Shown here in pieces: positions 24,101 to 35,686 of a stretch of 64,000 nt of DNA. Numbering within the stretch: the first letter of the stretch is position 1; each line of letters begins with the position of its first letter. This stretch comes from Volvox africanus (Eukaryota; Chlorophyta; Chlorophyceae; Chlamydomonadales; Volvocaceae), in the NCBI GenBank assembly GCA_030268105.1, contig BSDZ01000008.1, positions 5,332,001-5,396,000 of the forward strand. The letters are read 5' to 3'. The notes beneath the pieces were generated by a model. It was not told the origin of the DNA. It did no database searches and saw nothing but the letters and a program-made list of their open reading frames with translations. Made by a program: the position numbers and the translations under genes.

Positions 24101-27100
24101 GAGAGGGTCAGTTGTGACGCATCGCGTTACAGTGGAAGAGTGGATGCAACAAGCAATCCTCGCGAAGTTTGTTTTATGGGCCCCTTCTTGTGAACAGCAC
24201 GTGGTTGCAGGTCGCAACGCTGGTCCAAAGAAATCGAGCCTATCGAACACAAGAACGGCACAACGATGCTCTTCGTAGATCCTATGGCAGTTATGTTGCA
24301 TCGATGGAGCTGCCGGCCCCTACTGCTTCACGAGACCTACGCGGGCAGCTAAGTCCGCACCGAATGACAATATGCAGCAGCTGCCGAAGTAACTTAAATG
24401 ACAGTCAAAAGGGCAGTTCGGCAACAGGTACGGGCTCCCGCTCTTAACAGCCGCTAGGAGGATTGGAGAGAATGGCACTCCCCATCCTAGCGGTTGCAGG
24501 GAGGACGGAAGTCGTCGGCCAGTACGAAATTCCTGAGGACCCTCCTTAAAATGCGGATAGAGAGAGTCTAAGAGAGCAGGCGAGAACCAGGATCACCCCT
24601 AAAAGGCAAGGCGTTTCCGCAGTGCAAGCCCTCTGGGACTTACCTGGTAAAGCTTACCCCCAGCTGCAACCTCAAGTGCCAGCGCGGCGGCCGGGTCGTT
24701 GACGCGCACCAGCATGGCGACAGGGCCATGCACCTTGCGGACGTCGAAGTTGCGGTGCGGCGGCGTGTAGTCAAAGCGAATGACTGCAGAAAGAGGGATT
24801 AAGCGTATCGTAATGCTGAAGTCATTAAGACGGCATTCCTCACTCCACCTTCAGTTCCGGCATACTCTAAGAGTATTATACATTGTGTTATACCAGGGTA
24901 GAATGATTGCTGGATGCGGTGAGGCAACTGGGTGCAATAGCGATCGCAGCTGATATGGCAAGGCCCACACGAACCTGACACCTCGCCCTCCAGCCCCTTG
25001 ACCACGTCCTGGGTGTGCTGGACCACTGCCTGGGACTGGTCACGTCTGGCTTCTAGCGCCTTCATGCCGGCCTCGTCAAACGACAGGCCCTGTATGTTTG
25101 CGGAGACGGAAAACAGCGGCGTGCAGAGACTTGGACGTTTGATTTTGGAAGTCCGAAGTGCTCACTGCGCACTGGAATCTTATCGCGTCTCAACCACAAA
25201 ATGCCAGGCATTTGGATTGGGGCGGTATGCATGGGTTCTCAGGCTATTACTTGATCCTCATTTTTCCAGTCGAGATGGCCCTTTAAATTGTCCATTATCA
25301 GGACAAATGTCCTCACCTGCAGCTGGGCATTGCAGTCTTCGACCTTCGTCTTGTGCCGCTCCAGCTCCCGCGCCAGGCTAGCGCCCTCCTTTTCCTTTGC
25401 GGCTGCCGCCTTGCGCTGATCTGCCAACTGCTTTGTTAAGTGCTTTACGGCCAACTCCGCCTCCTTCAACTCCGCCTCAGCTGCCGTCTGTTGCAGCTGT
25501 GCGTCTGTAAGCCGTTCTTGCAACGAGCGGTTCGACTCGTCACGACCGTCGCCCGCCTCGGCACCTGGAAAAAGTGGGTTGCATCAAGAAGACCCTCCTT
25601 AGGAGCTGGTCTTATACCCTCTCCCGTCTTGCACACGTTGATAACGCACTAATGTCTACCTCGTAACTGGGGAGCTTTTTGCTTTCCTCGCAGTTTCATC
25701 GTTACATTTGTGCAGTGGGCCATGGCATATACCCGCGCTTGTATTCTGTCCCATCATGTTGGGAAAAAGACGCTGTCGCGGACACATTTCATTTGCATAA
25801 TCAATGCCATTAACCGGGAGCTGATTCACATGCAGTCGGTTCCCTCTGATGTGGGTCACATAGGGGCGCCACATCTGAGTGTCCCCCAGATGACTCCTAA
25901 AACTTCTAAATTGCTTTGATGCAACATAGCCCGCATGCGCATGGGTGGGGCGTCATTTGCCAAGCTTCGGGGTCGTCACAGCCGCCCCACTCACCAGCCA
26001 GCTCGCGCGTCGCCGCTTCGATCGCCTTCTCAATAGCCTCGAGATCCGCCTTCGCCTCATCCCGGCGCTTCTCTGCGGCGGCGACCGCCCCATCTAAGTC
26101 CTGCGCCGCGAGCTCCGCGGCCTGCGCCTGGAGCTGCTTGAGAAGGGCCTTCTCGGCCTTAAGGGCATCTTGTTTATGCTTAAGAGCCGTTGTGCTCCGC
26201 GACAGCCTGCGACGTAATGATTGCACATTCGACCAAGTAAATCCTTTCCGTACGACTATCAGATCTTGTGTGGAATAATGCACTATTAACCTCAAAACAG
26301 TTTCCCCACCGAGTGTGCTGCAGATTGAGGAGAGTTACAAGGCTGCAACCATGTGCTCGAACGGCGATTTCCTGCTGTTGGACTGCTATCGTGTGCGTTT
26401 ATGAGGGTTCGCCCTCTCGCCAACCGTTCGACCCAGCAAGCTTTTGGGTCCGCTTGACAGACATGGCAGGAGTAAGCTTCGCCGCGCCACCACACTCTTG
26501 CCAGGCTTTCCCGATAAGACCTGGCGACGTGGCTGCCGCTGCTGTGGCGTTCGCTGCTGCTGGTGCTAGCGATGTATTCCTTGCTGCTTAACATGGTAAA
26601 AATACATAATGGAGAGGATATCTCCTCATGTACGAGCACATGCCATGTGTTTTTTCTCGACACATGTGGGAGCCTACCCGCAAAACCATAATTCGCCGCA
26701 ACCAAGTGCGTGTAGCCTACTTTAGCTGCAGTTCATCTACGGTCTTCTTCAGCTCGCGCATCTCGCCGCCCATCTTGATCTCCTTCTCTGTGGCCAGGTC
26801 GCGGGCCTGCGCTCCAAGGTCCGCTAGCTCCTGCTGCCGTTCCTCCCGCTCCGCCGCCTTAGCCGTGATCGCCGCTTCCAAAGTCGCAATTTCATCACCG
26901 CCCGTGCCCACGATACTACAACAATTAGACGGAGTGGCGCGCAAGGCAAAATCACAGGCATCTCCTGAGGTTCAGCGCTTGGTAGCCAATCCTCAACCCT
27001 TCTGCTGCGCTCCCGCTGTGGAATAAAATATTGCCCAGAAACTTCCAACGCGCAAAGGAGAACAGCTTCACCTTTCCCCTCTTCCCAACGGATAAGGGCC

Positions 27101-29178
27101 TTCCCAGCATCGAGCGCTGCGAGGCGGGGTTCATCGCCACATCCCACACAGTGCCCGACAAAGCACCGTCGCTGGTGGCCCTCATCCAATCAAAAACCCC
27201 TCGCTCAGGTGAAAGCACGGATGGCCGAACATCTTAGGTGTTCATGATTTGCATCGAGGAAACCGCGCTTAAGAACATATATCAGAGGGTCAGAGACAAA
27301 AGTAAAAATAAAAGTGTTAAGGCATCGCGGCTTAAACACTCACCGTGTACAAGACACGTGGTCATACGCAAGGCAAAACCTCAGCAAACGGTCACGCGCC
27401 GATTGGAGTGAAGTGAACTCGTTGTACGCTTCGCACTTCTTGCGCAGGTCCAGCAGTGATGACTCCAGCTGGTTTTTCAACAGCTGAGATTTTATGCGCA
27501 AGGGACAGCTGTCAGATGAGAAGATATGTTTTTGCGGCATTCCATATCTTCATGGGTTGTGGATTGTGGCCACACTGGGCCACGGTGAAATGCTACGCAC
27601 AGCGTAATGAAGGAGGGAAGGATTGCATGGGCTGTGGCTGCCATTACGTAAGGCGATTTGTGACTGCCCCCAATAAAACGCGCAAGCGCGCACACAAGGC
27701 ATATGATGCCCTCATTACGACTCTTAGTGAAGCCTCTCCGTGGGGACGTCGAAGCCTGTTAAGTGCCGCCATAAAGAGCACCAAAAGTGGGAAATTTTCA
27801 AAGCTTGGCGCTTATCCCACGGATGCAACTCCGCGCGATCCAAGTTCCACCGACCCCGTTTCCTCCCTCCCCCGCTTACATGATCAATCTCCGACAGCCG
27901 CGATTGCTTCTTCTCCAGCGTCCTGAGGGCATTCTGTTTCTTCTTTTCGTACATTTTGGTGCCAGAAGCCTCCTCCAGAAGCGCCAGTATCTCTGGTGGC
28001 TTCATGTTCAGCACCTGTCGAAGAGGCAGAGGATTTCCTACGCATATGGCTGCACGACGTAACGGATTCAACGCCTGGCTTTGGCTCTCTGCGAAGGCCT
28101 AAGCTGTACATACCTTCGTGATGCGACCTTGCATGATCAGGAAGGTTGGATTGTTGACGTTCAGCTGCACCGACTGGAACAGATCAGCGACGCGCCTGCG
28201 GAGGCAAGTGGCCAGGTAGATTGTAACCCACGCAACACAGCTGAATGTTAGAAACGTAGGGTTATTGCTTCAGAAGCACCTGACGGGGATTGCCCAATGG
28301 AATAGAGGCGCTGATTCGGGCCGCCGCCGTTTGCAAGCACCCAGTCACATCCTAGGGGGCATCGTCGGGTTCAAAGGGCGTGCTAGAGAAAATTGTACTA
28401 TTGTACAAATCACAACGAGGACTTACGTCTCAGTCGCCGCTTGTCCATTGATCAGGTATTTGTTGCGTCCACCGATAACGACCTGTTTTCAGTGAAAGGA
28501 AGCTAATGAGCAGATCTCTTAAGTGCATAGGAGTGTCCCCATGTGCCGATATGTGGGGTGGGGCATGCGTGTTTCGGGGCTTTGTCCCGAAACCAGATAG
28601 TGAGCAAGGAACTCGTGACTAGGCCATAGCCGTGAAGGATTATTGCCATAATGCGTGGCAAGCTTGGTACTTTGGTGCCGTCCCGGATAGAGTCAAAGTC
28701 TTAGACCATTTCGCACATAGTGCTAGCCATCCCTGTACAGACGCCATGAACCCCTTGCAAAGAATGACCCGTACCTGACGTGTTATTGATATCGTCTCCT
28801 TATCCTCAAAGCCCGTTGGGGCTTTTTTGGGATCATCATTTCGGAAAGTGATTGACACGGTTGCCTTTGTTATACCCGCCTGCCCCTGTTTGTAAACTAG
28901 TTCCTGAAGGCTTGTTGCACGAACCTGCGGGTGACGGGTAAGGGTCGTTCGCGTTGTGTATACGGTAGGGGCTGCACACCCTTGAGGAGCTGTGCGGTTC
29001 CGACACACACCTGACTTAAGTTCCTAATTCCCAGCACGAAGCAGATGGAGTCAAGGATGTTCGACTTCCCACTGCCATTAAGACCAGTAATGGCATTGAA
29101 ACATTGATCAAAGTTGCTTAGCGTTACACGGTTAGCATATGACTTGAAACCTTCAATGCATACTTCGCTGATGTACAT
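18176..29178 (-). CDS. SMC2: SMC2, condensin core ATPase (24 exons, full length)
   Basis: Structural maintenance of chromosomes protein 2, the ATPase that pairs with SMC4 in condensin to compact mitotic chromosomes. Minus-strand exons: 29178-29011, 28924-28775, 28482-28427, 28195-28114, 28014-27880, 27483-27344, 26915-26721, 26206-25995, 25564-25317, 25089-24975, 24783-24644, 24089-24003, 23706-23557, 23331-23244, 22989-22830, 22555-22375, 22001-21779, 21414-21323, 20931-20822, 20478-20274, 20031-19939, 19400-19253, 18882-18774, 18500-18176. They sum to 3612 nt (1203 aa), close to human SMC2 (1197 aa), and every junction keeps phase. The start [14 protein letters not shown] is the canonical SMC2 N-terminus. 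Walker A GLNGSGKS lies at about residues 32-39, a hinge around exons 10-14, coiled coils on both sides, the ABC signature LSGGQ at about 1078-1082, and Walker B YILDEVD near 1103-1109 with catalytic Glu 1107. [18 protein letters not shown] is characteristic of SMC2. The C-terminal tail is Gly/Ala-rich and lineage-specific. Confidence 0.97.
23707..24002 (-). other. Probable GC-AG intron of SMC2 (intron 12)
   Basis: Exon 12 ends CTCAATAAG and is followed by GCAAGTCC rather than GT; the next exon begins after TTTCAG at 23706. Apart from T to C at +2 the donor is a strong consensus (AAG/GCAAGT), as expected for the rare GC-AG class. The frame across the junction is intact, and no GT donor close by keeps the frame. 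Confidence 0.7.
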
Positions 29179-32114
29179 GGCTTGTAAGATTTCAGCTTCT
29201 GTTCAGGTCTACTGAGCAAACGAAAGATGGCCAAAGGCGTCAATATGTCCTAGTAATGACGTCAGGATTAGAGGCTGTTGCTGAGTAGCTGTCGGTAAAC
29301 AACTCGCGATTCGTGGGGTAGATACTAAGTCAGGAAATTCTAGGGTTGGTGCAATGCATAGCTCAACATATACTCATTTCTGTTGATGTCTGTCAGGACA
29401 GGCATTGGTATACATGTTAAGGTTGCCTCCTGTCAGTTCAAAATATTAGTCCGTTCTGCCGAACGGATTCTGACTACGCAAGCCTCAAGCTAGCATATTA
29501 TCATAATTAAGCAATAGCCGTTAATGAAAATGGAAATTTTGCTGTTCACTTGCTGTTCTTGCACTCTATCCCACTATACTTCACAATTGTACGGGGCGCC
29601 GGCAAGGGATCCCACCCGTAAAGGCCAGCTTATCGCATCAATGCATATACACATCTTGATAAATGCCCTTCATTATATAATCGGTGATTATCCAATCGTT
29701 AGTTCCAGGCATAAAGTTATAACCTGATAGCTTTGTCGTTGTGCGTGTCTCGCAGGGCCATGATAACGGTAACTTGTTCATCCCAGTCCGCACTGCCAGC
29801 AGCGTGCCACGCATCTGCTTCCCCGGCCCCACTGAATTGAAACATTCCACAGCCATCCCAGTGCTACATAGATGACACACATGCCACCGCGATCTTTGGC
29901 GTGAACTGGCTATCCAAGCAGCGTGTATTTGACCTATTGGGGTTAGTACCCCTTCAGAACCGCAGCTGTTTCACATCCTAGGACTGCAACGATTCTCAGG
30001 CTTGCCAGGATTCCCAGAGCGTTTGCCAAGTCAGACTCCTCACAAATCGAGACCCAGACGCATCCTGGCGAGTAGACTGGCTGTATGGGCAAGAGGGCGA
30101 ACCGGCCAGTCACTTGCCAGCCCTGCATAACAAATGCAGCCGAATGGCCCGTACATCTGTGGGGCACAACGGGTGGTGAATAGTGCAGTATGCCCTTGAG
30201 AAAGGAGAGGTAAGGTAAACACCGGAACCTGTTACAGGGATCCATGGGTGACCCTGACGGGGCCCCATAAGGCAGATATTAAAACGGCCCAGCAGTTAAC
30301 TCGACTGGCTGGCCGGCTTTACACAGGAATGGCCGCTGCACAGGTAATTTATCTTTTTACATGCGCAACCATGCAGTACAGAAGTTCAATACACCCAGGC
30401 ACGCAGGTATGTGGCAAGCTCATTGGACAGGGTAACTATTGCTAAGGCATGATTGGACAGGGATTGGGCACCAGGACTGATATATTTGGGAGCCAGTTGA
30501 GCCTATCTGAGGTCTTGACTCAGGTGCCTCCATTTATATGAGCAACAGTGTCTGGGGGCCGGGCCGTCCACGTGCGGATGACGTGGATGACTGAAATCCT
30601 GTAATGCTGAGAGGCTGTCTGTTCAAGTCCACAGCCGATACATGGCAGCCGGGGGAATCTGTCGCCAGATTTAGAATGCAGGGTGGGAAGATTAAATCGG
30701 AGCACTTTACTGAGGGAGCCGTGCTTTTCTAGTCAGCGGAGCTTTCCAGAAGCAGGTCCTTTAGCCATGCCGCGCCCAGAGCATTACCAGCAACATAGTT
30801 ACGGAGGGCGTTTATGCCATTCCATAGCTGCTTTCGTATGTCAGGCTTTTGAAAACCTTCCCAAAGGATGAGGAGCGACGTGGGGGCCAGCTTTCCAGGT
30901 GATCTTGAATAGTGTCCCGTGGGTAAGATTGACAGTTAGCCACTGGATATGGTTGACAATTATGAACGGGATTCCCTGGAACGGTGGTATGTGAACGATC
31001 TGCAATCTGGGTCAGAAAAAGATTATGTGGAGAGGGAGGCGGATCATGTGCTTCTGATTATTCTGCACGGACCTGAGTGCCCCTGTATGGCCATATCAGG
31101 TATGGCGGGTGCCTAAAGTATGAACAGTAAGTTTAATACAGCAATTTTGTTCCAGGATAAGCAGCAAGAAGATTGATGGGTTTGTGACGTACAAGGCTAT
31201 TGGTGGGGGCCCAGTACGCGCCCGCCAAGGGTGTGGCATCAACCATTGGCGGGGTGGAGTCCGTCCGTGCTGCAGGGCAAGCCGGGGACAATCAACCCCT
31301 AGCAGGACCCTGAAGAAATGTGCCTGGCAGACAATTTATGTTCACGACTTGTAGCGTGGGATGATTGTCACAACAGAATTGCAATCGAAGTGGGTTCGCA
31401 GTCCACGGCGCACCTTCGCTGGCCAGCTGTGGGAACCTCACAGGGACCGTCAGCGCAGAGTGAAGGACAAGAATTCAGGCTGGTGGAGGCTTGTGATTTC
31501 GCGGCAGATGAACACCAGCTGACATCACTGTTCGCCAACCGACCTGACACCGCATCATGCGGCTTCCGGCAGTTGGCGAGCATTAACGGGCTGTGTCAAG
31601 CATACCTCACGAGTACCAGCCAGGGCCAGAATCATTATATCAACGCTGCACCGCCTCTTCTACACACAACAAGCGACAGGAGTTCGTGACGTTTCACGTA
31701 GGGTATGCAGCTTAAGACACTTAAAATTGAAACAAAGGAGATCAATTAAATCTATTATCCGCATTGGGGCATTCGTGTGGGACACATTTCCCCTCATGGT
31801 TGCTCGCTCTCGTGTAATCGACCGGATCCTCCCAAAAACCGAATGTGACTACCTATCATATGATTGTGCATATATTCTTGTCATTTAAGGCAACATAGTA
31901 AGGAATTGTGCTGGGCGCAGATACCCAGTGTTCGGCACCTTGACATGATTCCGTAACAACGAATTTCCTTGACACTTTTTGAACAGAAGTCTTATACCAA
32001 TGCAAATCACTCATTGTTTCCAGAGCAATACTTCATATATCGTTAGATACGTTATCCTTTTTGAATTGTCGCTAGCTCGTTACCTTCTGTAGTCCTGTTG
32101 TTTCCGTGACCACA
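29179..32114. other. Spacer with unassigned coding-like islands
   Basis: Between the divergent SMC2 and SnoaL genes. Several stretches have coding-like composition but no recognised family. 29755-29941 (+) reads GHDNGNLFIPVRTASS and then, one frame over, CYIDDTHATAIFGVNWL. About 30000-30180 (+) reads a frame with DPDASWRVDWLYGQEGEPA. 30949-31116 (+) is a small ORF. 31318-31689 (+) is a 123-codon frame. They may be exons of one unidentified plus-strand gene, or pieces of a dead transposon. A 6-bp-stem hairpin (GGCTGT/ACAGCC) lies near 30611-30634. Confidence 0.35.
30949..31116 (+). CDS. Small unassigned ORF (55 codons) or internal exon
   Basis: Function unknown. The frame starts with ATG and reads MVDNYERDSLERWYVNDLQS, followed by SEKDYVEREADHVLLIILHG. 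It is strongly charged with a short hydrophobic strand, unlike the low-complexity frames nearby. A possible GT donor (ATATCAG/GTATGG at about 31099) suggests it may be an exon rather than a whole gene. It could also be chance or a transposon remnant. Confidence 0.25.
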   Translation: MVDNYERDSLERWYVNDLQSGSEKDYVEREADHVLLIILHGPECPCMAISGMAGA

Positions 32115-35100
32115 ATGCACTTACTCGCACGAAAGGGACAAAGCGTGACGAACGGCAGAATATGCAAACAGCAAAGGTCCAGCTTATTTCTTGTTGGATT
32201 CTCTTCATCGGTATCGGCAGCAGGGCACGCCTCTTTGGGGGCACGTCAGCACACGACTCAGTGCGCATCTCGTTTTTCGAAGGCTACAAGTGGCAACTCA
32301 AAACGTTTGATTATTGCGGAGTCGCTTCCATCGTCCCTGGACGCACCTTGCGCAGTCGTTTCTTGCGCAGTCCGCTTCTATCATCTCTCTGAAACGAATG
32401 ATTTCAAAGACTTCACCGAGATTGTAACGCCAGATGTGAAATGGAGGTTGGTGCAGTCCTGTGTATGGGAGTTGATCCCTGTGCGGCGTAGTGCTGAAGC
32501 TATTGCATCTGGTCGCATCTGTCACTATACATTTGGGGTTCATTCGTATTGGCCAATCTTGGGGATGCCCCGCATACGGGAGGGTACTGTGTTTGGGCAG
32601 GGGCAAGCCATCCGTCGCACTTGGCATCGAGCCCGCCGTCGTGAGTGCTCAAATATGGTTTTTGACTAGCAGTTGAGGACTTCGTTTCCTTAGAACTGAC
32701 ATCATTTTTTGGCGTAACCCCGAGCCTTGACTAAGTTCCTTGCCCTTCTTGCCCCTGTTGTCCTGGTGAAGGCTACGTGGTCTGCTCCAGGGAAAGCTGA
32801 CCCACACTGGAGCAGAAGCAGTTCACACGGCTCTCCTGGACCTGCATGCTGCGTACCAGGTCAGTCTGTCGGCTATAGCTAGGTCAACGGAGCAGACACC
32901 TCATACACTTGCGAGTACAGCCACCCTCAAGGGGCCCGGGTTTAATTGATATTCGACCCACATCACGGGATGTCCTGCTCAGTATAGGAATTACTCCATG
33001 TGCTTAAGTTTTGCATTTTCCCTTTACCTGCAGACCCGGTCCTTCCACACTGTGCGCAGGACCTAACGTTCAAAGTTATCACGTATGCAGAAGAGGAGGG
33101 CCGCGTCGCCATGTTTTGGACAGCCGTTGGCACCAACCGCGTGGGGATGTTTGGCATGCCGGCCTCGTTCAAGCGCAGCACATTTTCCGGTCTGTCAATA
33201 TCCTAATTAGTTTGGGTAGATTAACCCATGGGTCCTTATTCCTTCGTATTCCTCCATCTGTCGTTGTCCCCGTCTGTCTTTTTGTCTAATTGTATTTACG
33301 TATGGCTGTTCTTCCCGGATATTCCTTCGTGTATTTTGGCCACGTTTCCAGTCTATATGGCTGGCTGTTTCATTCGTAACAACAAAGTTGCACTAAAGGT
33401 TTATCATTACGGCTTGGCTCCGGTACTGGGCTCCGGTACTCAGGGGCAGGCATCTCCACCCCGGCCCGTTGCGTAGTGATTGGTATGGGGTGCTATTACT
33501 CCTATAATCCAGGAGGGGGAAGGGCTTAGTCCGCGACGAGGGCATACGAAGGTACTGCTCATGTGGCTACAGGTGTTAGCCTGGTGCAACTGAACTCGGA
33601 AGGCCGTATCTGCGAGGTTATTGAGTACCGGCAGCCCACACACGAAGAGATGGAGGCATACCTGCGGCGTGACCTCCCGGGGCCCCAGCGCAACACCATT
33701 GAGCGCCTATTATTACGTGGCCACGCCGTGCCAGCGGCCACCCCTGCAAGTAGTGGCGCTGGGGCCAGCTACTGCCAGCTCCCGTCATCGCGCTCGGTCG
33801 ACCCCATGTGGCGCGTGCGGGCTGTCCAAGCTGCGACGGAGTGGGTGGAGAACTGGACTCCGGGCCCTGACCTGGAGAACTTGGTAGGTGTGCGATGCAC
33901 AAAAAGGAATTCTGGCTATTTGCGTGGGATGTGGTGCGCCAGGGGGCAGTTGCGCCAAATTGGAAGGTGAGGGAGGGAATTCCCTACAACTAAGCTATCC
34001 GCAGTACGATGAATTACGTGGCGTAGGGTCTCATCGCGGCCTTGAGATTTGGTCTCTGCCTCCATGGCTTTGTTGCGCTCCTCGCCCGCTTGAAATGTGG
34101 AACTGTCGTTTGGTCACAGCTCCGAAGTCGTCATCCATTCTGTGCTACCGGTGTTTTCGGCTTACCTGCAGGTGCGGGATGATATTGAGGAGTTCAACAT
34201 CTTTAGCTGGCCGGACTTTGAGCAGGATGTGGTGGGGAGGGATGCCCTGGAGGAGCGTCGCAGCAGGAACTCCCAGGTTAGCCACCACCAGGCACTGCTG
34301 CCGGCTCCGTAACAGCCGTTAGGGGAGTTGGGGTGAAAATGCACGAGCGCCTGACCTGCGTCGCCTGCTAAGCCCTGTCACCGAACTTCGAGAACTGTAC
34401 ACGCTAGGGCCCTCGCAGGTCCCCGAATCGGCGGGGGGGGGGCCGATTTACGCCTTGGGAGCTACGAATAGCCAACACCCAAATCGCCGCCAATCTTTTA
34501 CGCATAAAACTGCATTCCAACAGTATTGTCCCGGGGAACGCAGGGCGTGCCATGTCGCCTCGGCATGAAACACCAGTACGCCAACAGCCATACTTTTATC
34601 GAAAGATGCATAGGATCTTCATGGCCGGCCTTTGGTGGCCCCTCCTGCGGTACCCCTTCTGTGTGCGCATCAGCACCTTCAATACGGGAAACCTACGCTG
34701 TTAGTTACGTAACCTCGTGCAATTGCTCGCGGTTGTTCTTCATATCACGAGGGTATTTCCTGCAACTTCATGTAAGCCTCTTCCGCTGCCCCTCGGCACC
34801 GGTATGCTTGTATGCACCGGACAGGACGCGGTCATCATTCGCGAAACCATTGCCGACTCCACGACCAACATCGTAGCCGTGCACTGGTTTGATTTTGAAC
34901 AGTCACAGCCCGTGATTGTTACCAACGATGGAGAGACAGAGCCTGGAGCACCGGCAACGGCCACAGCAGGGCCAGGGGTACCCCAGGAGGCCCTGCCGCG
35001 CCAGCAGCCGACTCTGCATCCGGAGCACGGCAGCGTGGAGGTTAAAAACGGCCACCTGCGAGTGCACTTGTCGCCAGGCTCCACGCTGCGTCGTTCGCTG

Positions 35101-35686
35101 GGCAGTGAAGACGACCTGGGCGGTCCCTTCAGCACCGGGCCGCGGCTGCACAAGTTCCGGGGTGTGACTCTCTTCAGGTCGGTCCAAGACACACGTTCGG
35201 CGACGCGATGTCGGCGGCATTGTCGACTGTGCGCCGTAGCCGTGGTCACGTGCAACTATAGTTTTGGGTGCTGATAGTTGGGCGCTTCCAATTGTATGCT
35301 CGTTTCCGCCAACGCGCAATGGCCTACCTGCCGCACCGCACAGCTATGAGTAGACAAGCTCGCGAAGCGAAGTCGTGGGTATTTCGGTTTCCACATTTGT
35401 GCATATTGCAATGATCTGTATAGAAGAAAGTGCCTTGCCGTTCCCGTTTCGGCTTTTGACCGTTTCGGTCATGCCATGTGGTGGCGTAACGCCTTCTGCC
35501 GTCAGCTCACGTTCCTTTTCGGAGGACGAATGGTCTGTAACGGTCCGGTGCCCTCCTATTTCCGAATTCCGCAGGCTAGACGATGACTGCAAGTTGGCAT
35601 GGCTGGTTACGTTTCGCGAGCTGAAGGCCACCGAGCTCGACACGTACCTCACCTTTAAAGAGCCGGCGGCGGTCTTGAGAAAATAA
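32115..35686 (+). CDS. Tandem SnoaL/NTF2-like domain protein (7 exons)
   Basis: About 492 aa with two SnoaL-like (NTF2-fold) domains; the fold is used by polyketide cyclases and many small-molecule binding or isomerase proteins, and the substrate here is unknown. Exons: 32115-32446, 32772-32859, 33060-33189, 33573-33883, 34172-34276, 34777-35177, 35575-35686, all phase-compatible. Domain 1 spans the end of exon 1 to exon 4: FYHLSETNDFKDFTEIVTPD, LLDLHAAYQDLTF, VAMFWTAVGTN, TFSGVSLVQLNSEGRICEV. Domain 2 begins in exon 4 with MWRVRAVQAATEWVEN and includes DIEEFNIFSWPDFEQ, VGRDALEE, VIIRETIAD and HKFRGVTLFRLDDD. A Pro/Ala/Gly-rich insertion sits inside domain 2 (about 34930-35080). The first 75 or so residues are Ser/Arg/Ala-rich and resemble an organelle transit peptide. 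The start of exon 6 is the least certain border. Related plant proteins are annotated as NTF2-family or SnoaL-like. Confidence 0.7.

Noticed and set aside
30540..30660. tRNA-like sequence with GTTCAAGTCC
   Set aside because: The motif sits in a 12-nt loop of a 6-bp hairpin, not a 7-nt T-loop, and no cloverleaf or A box fits.
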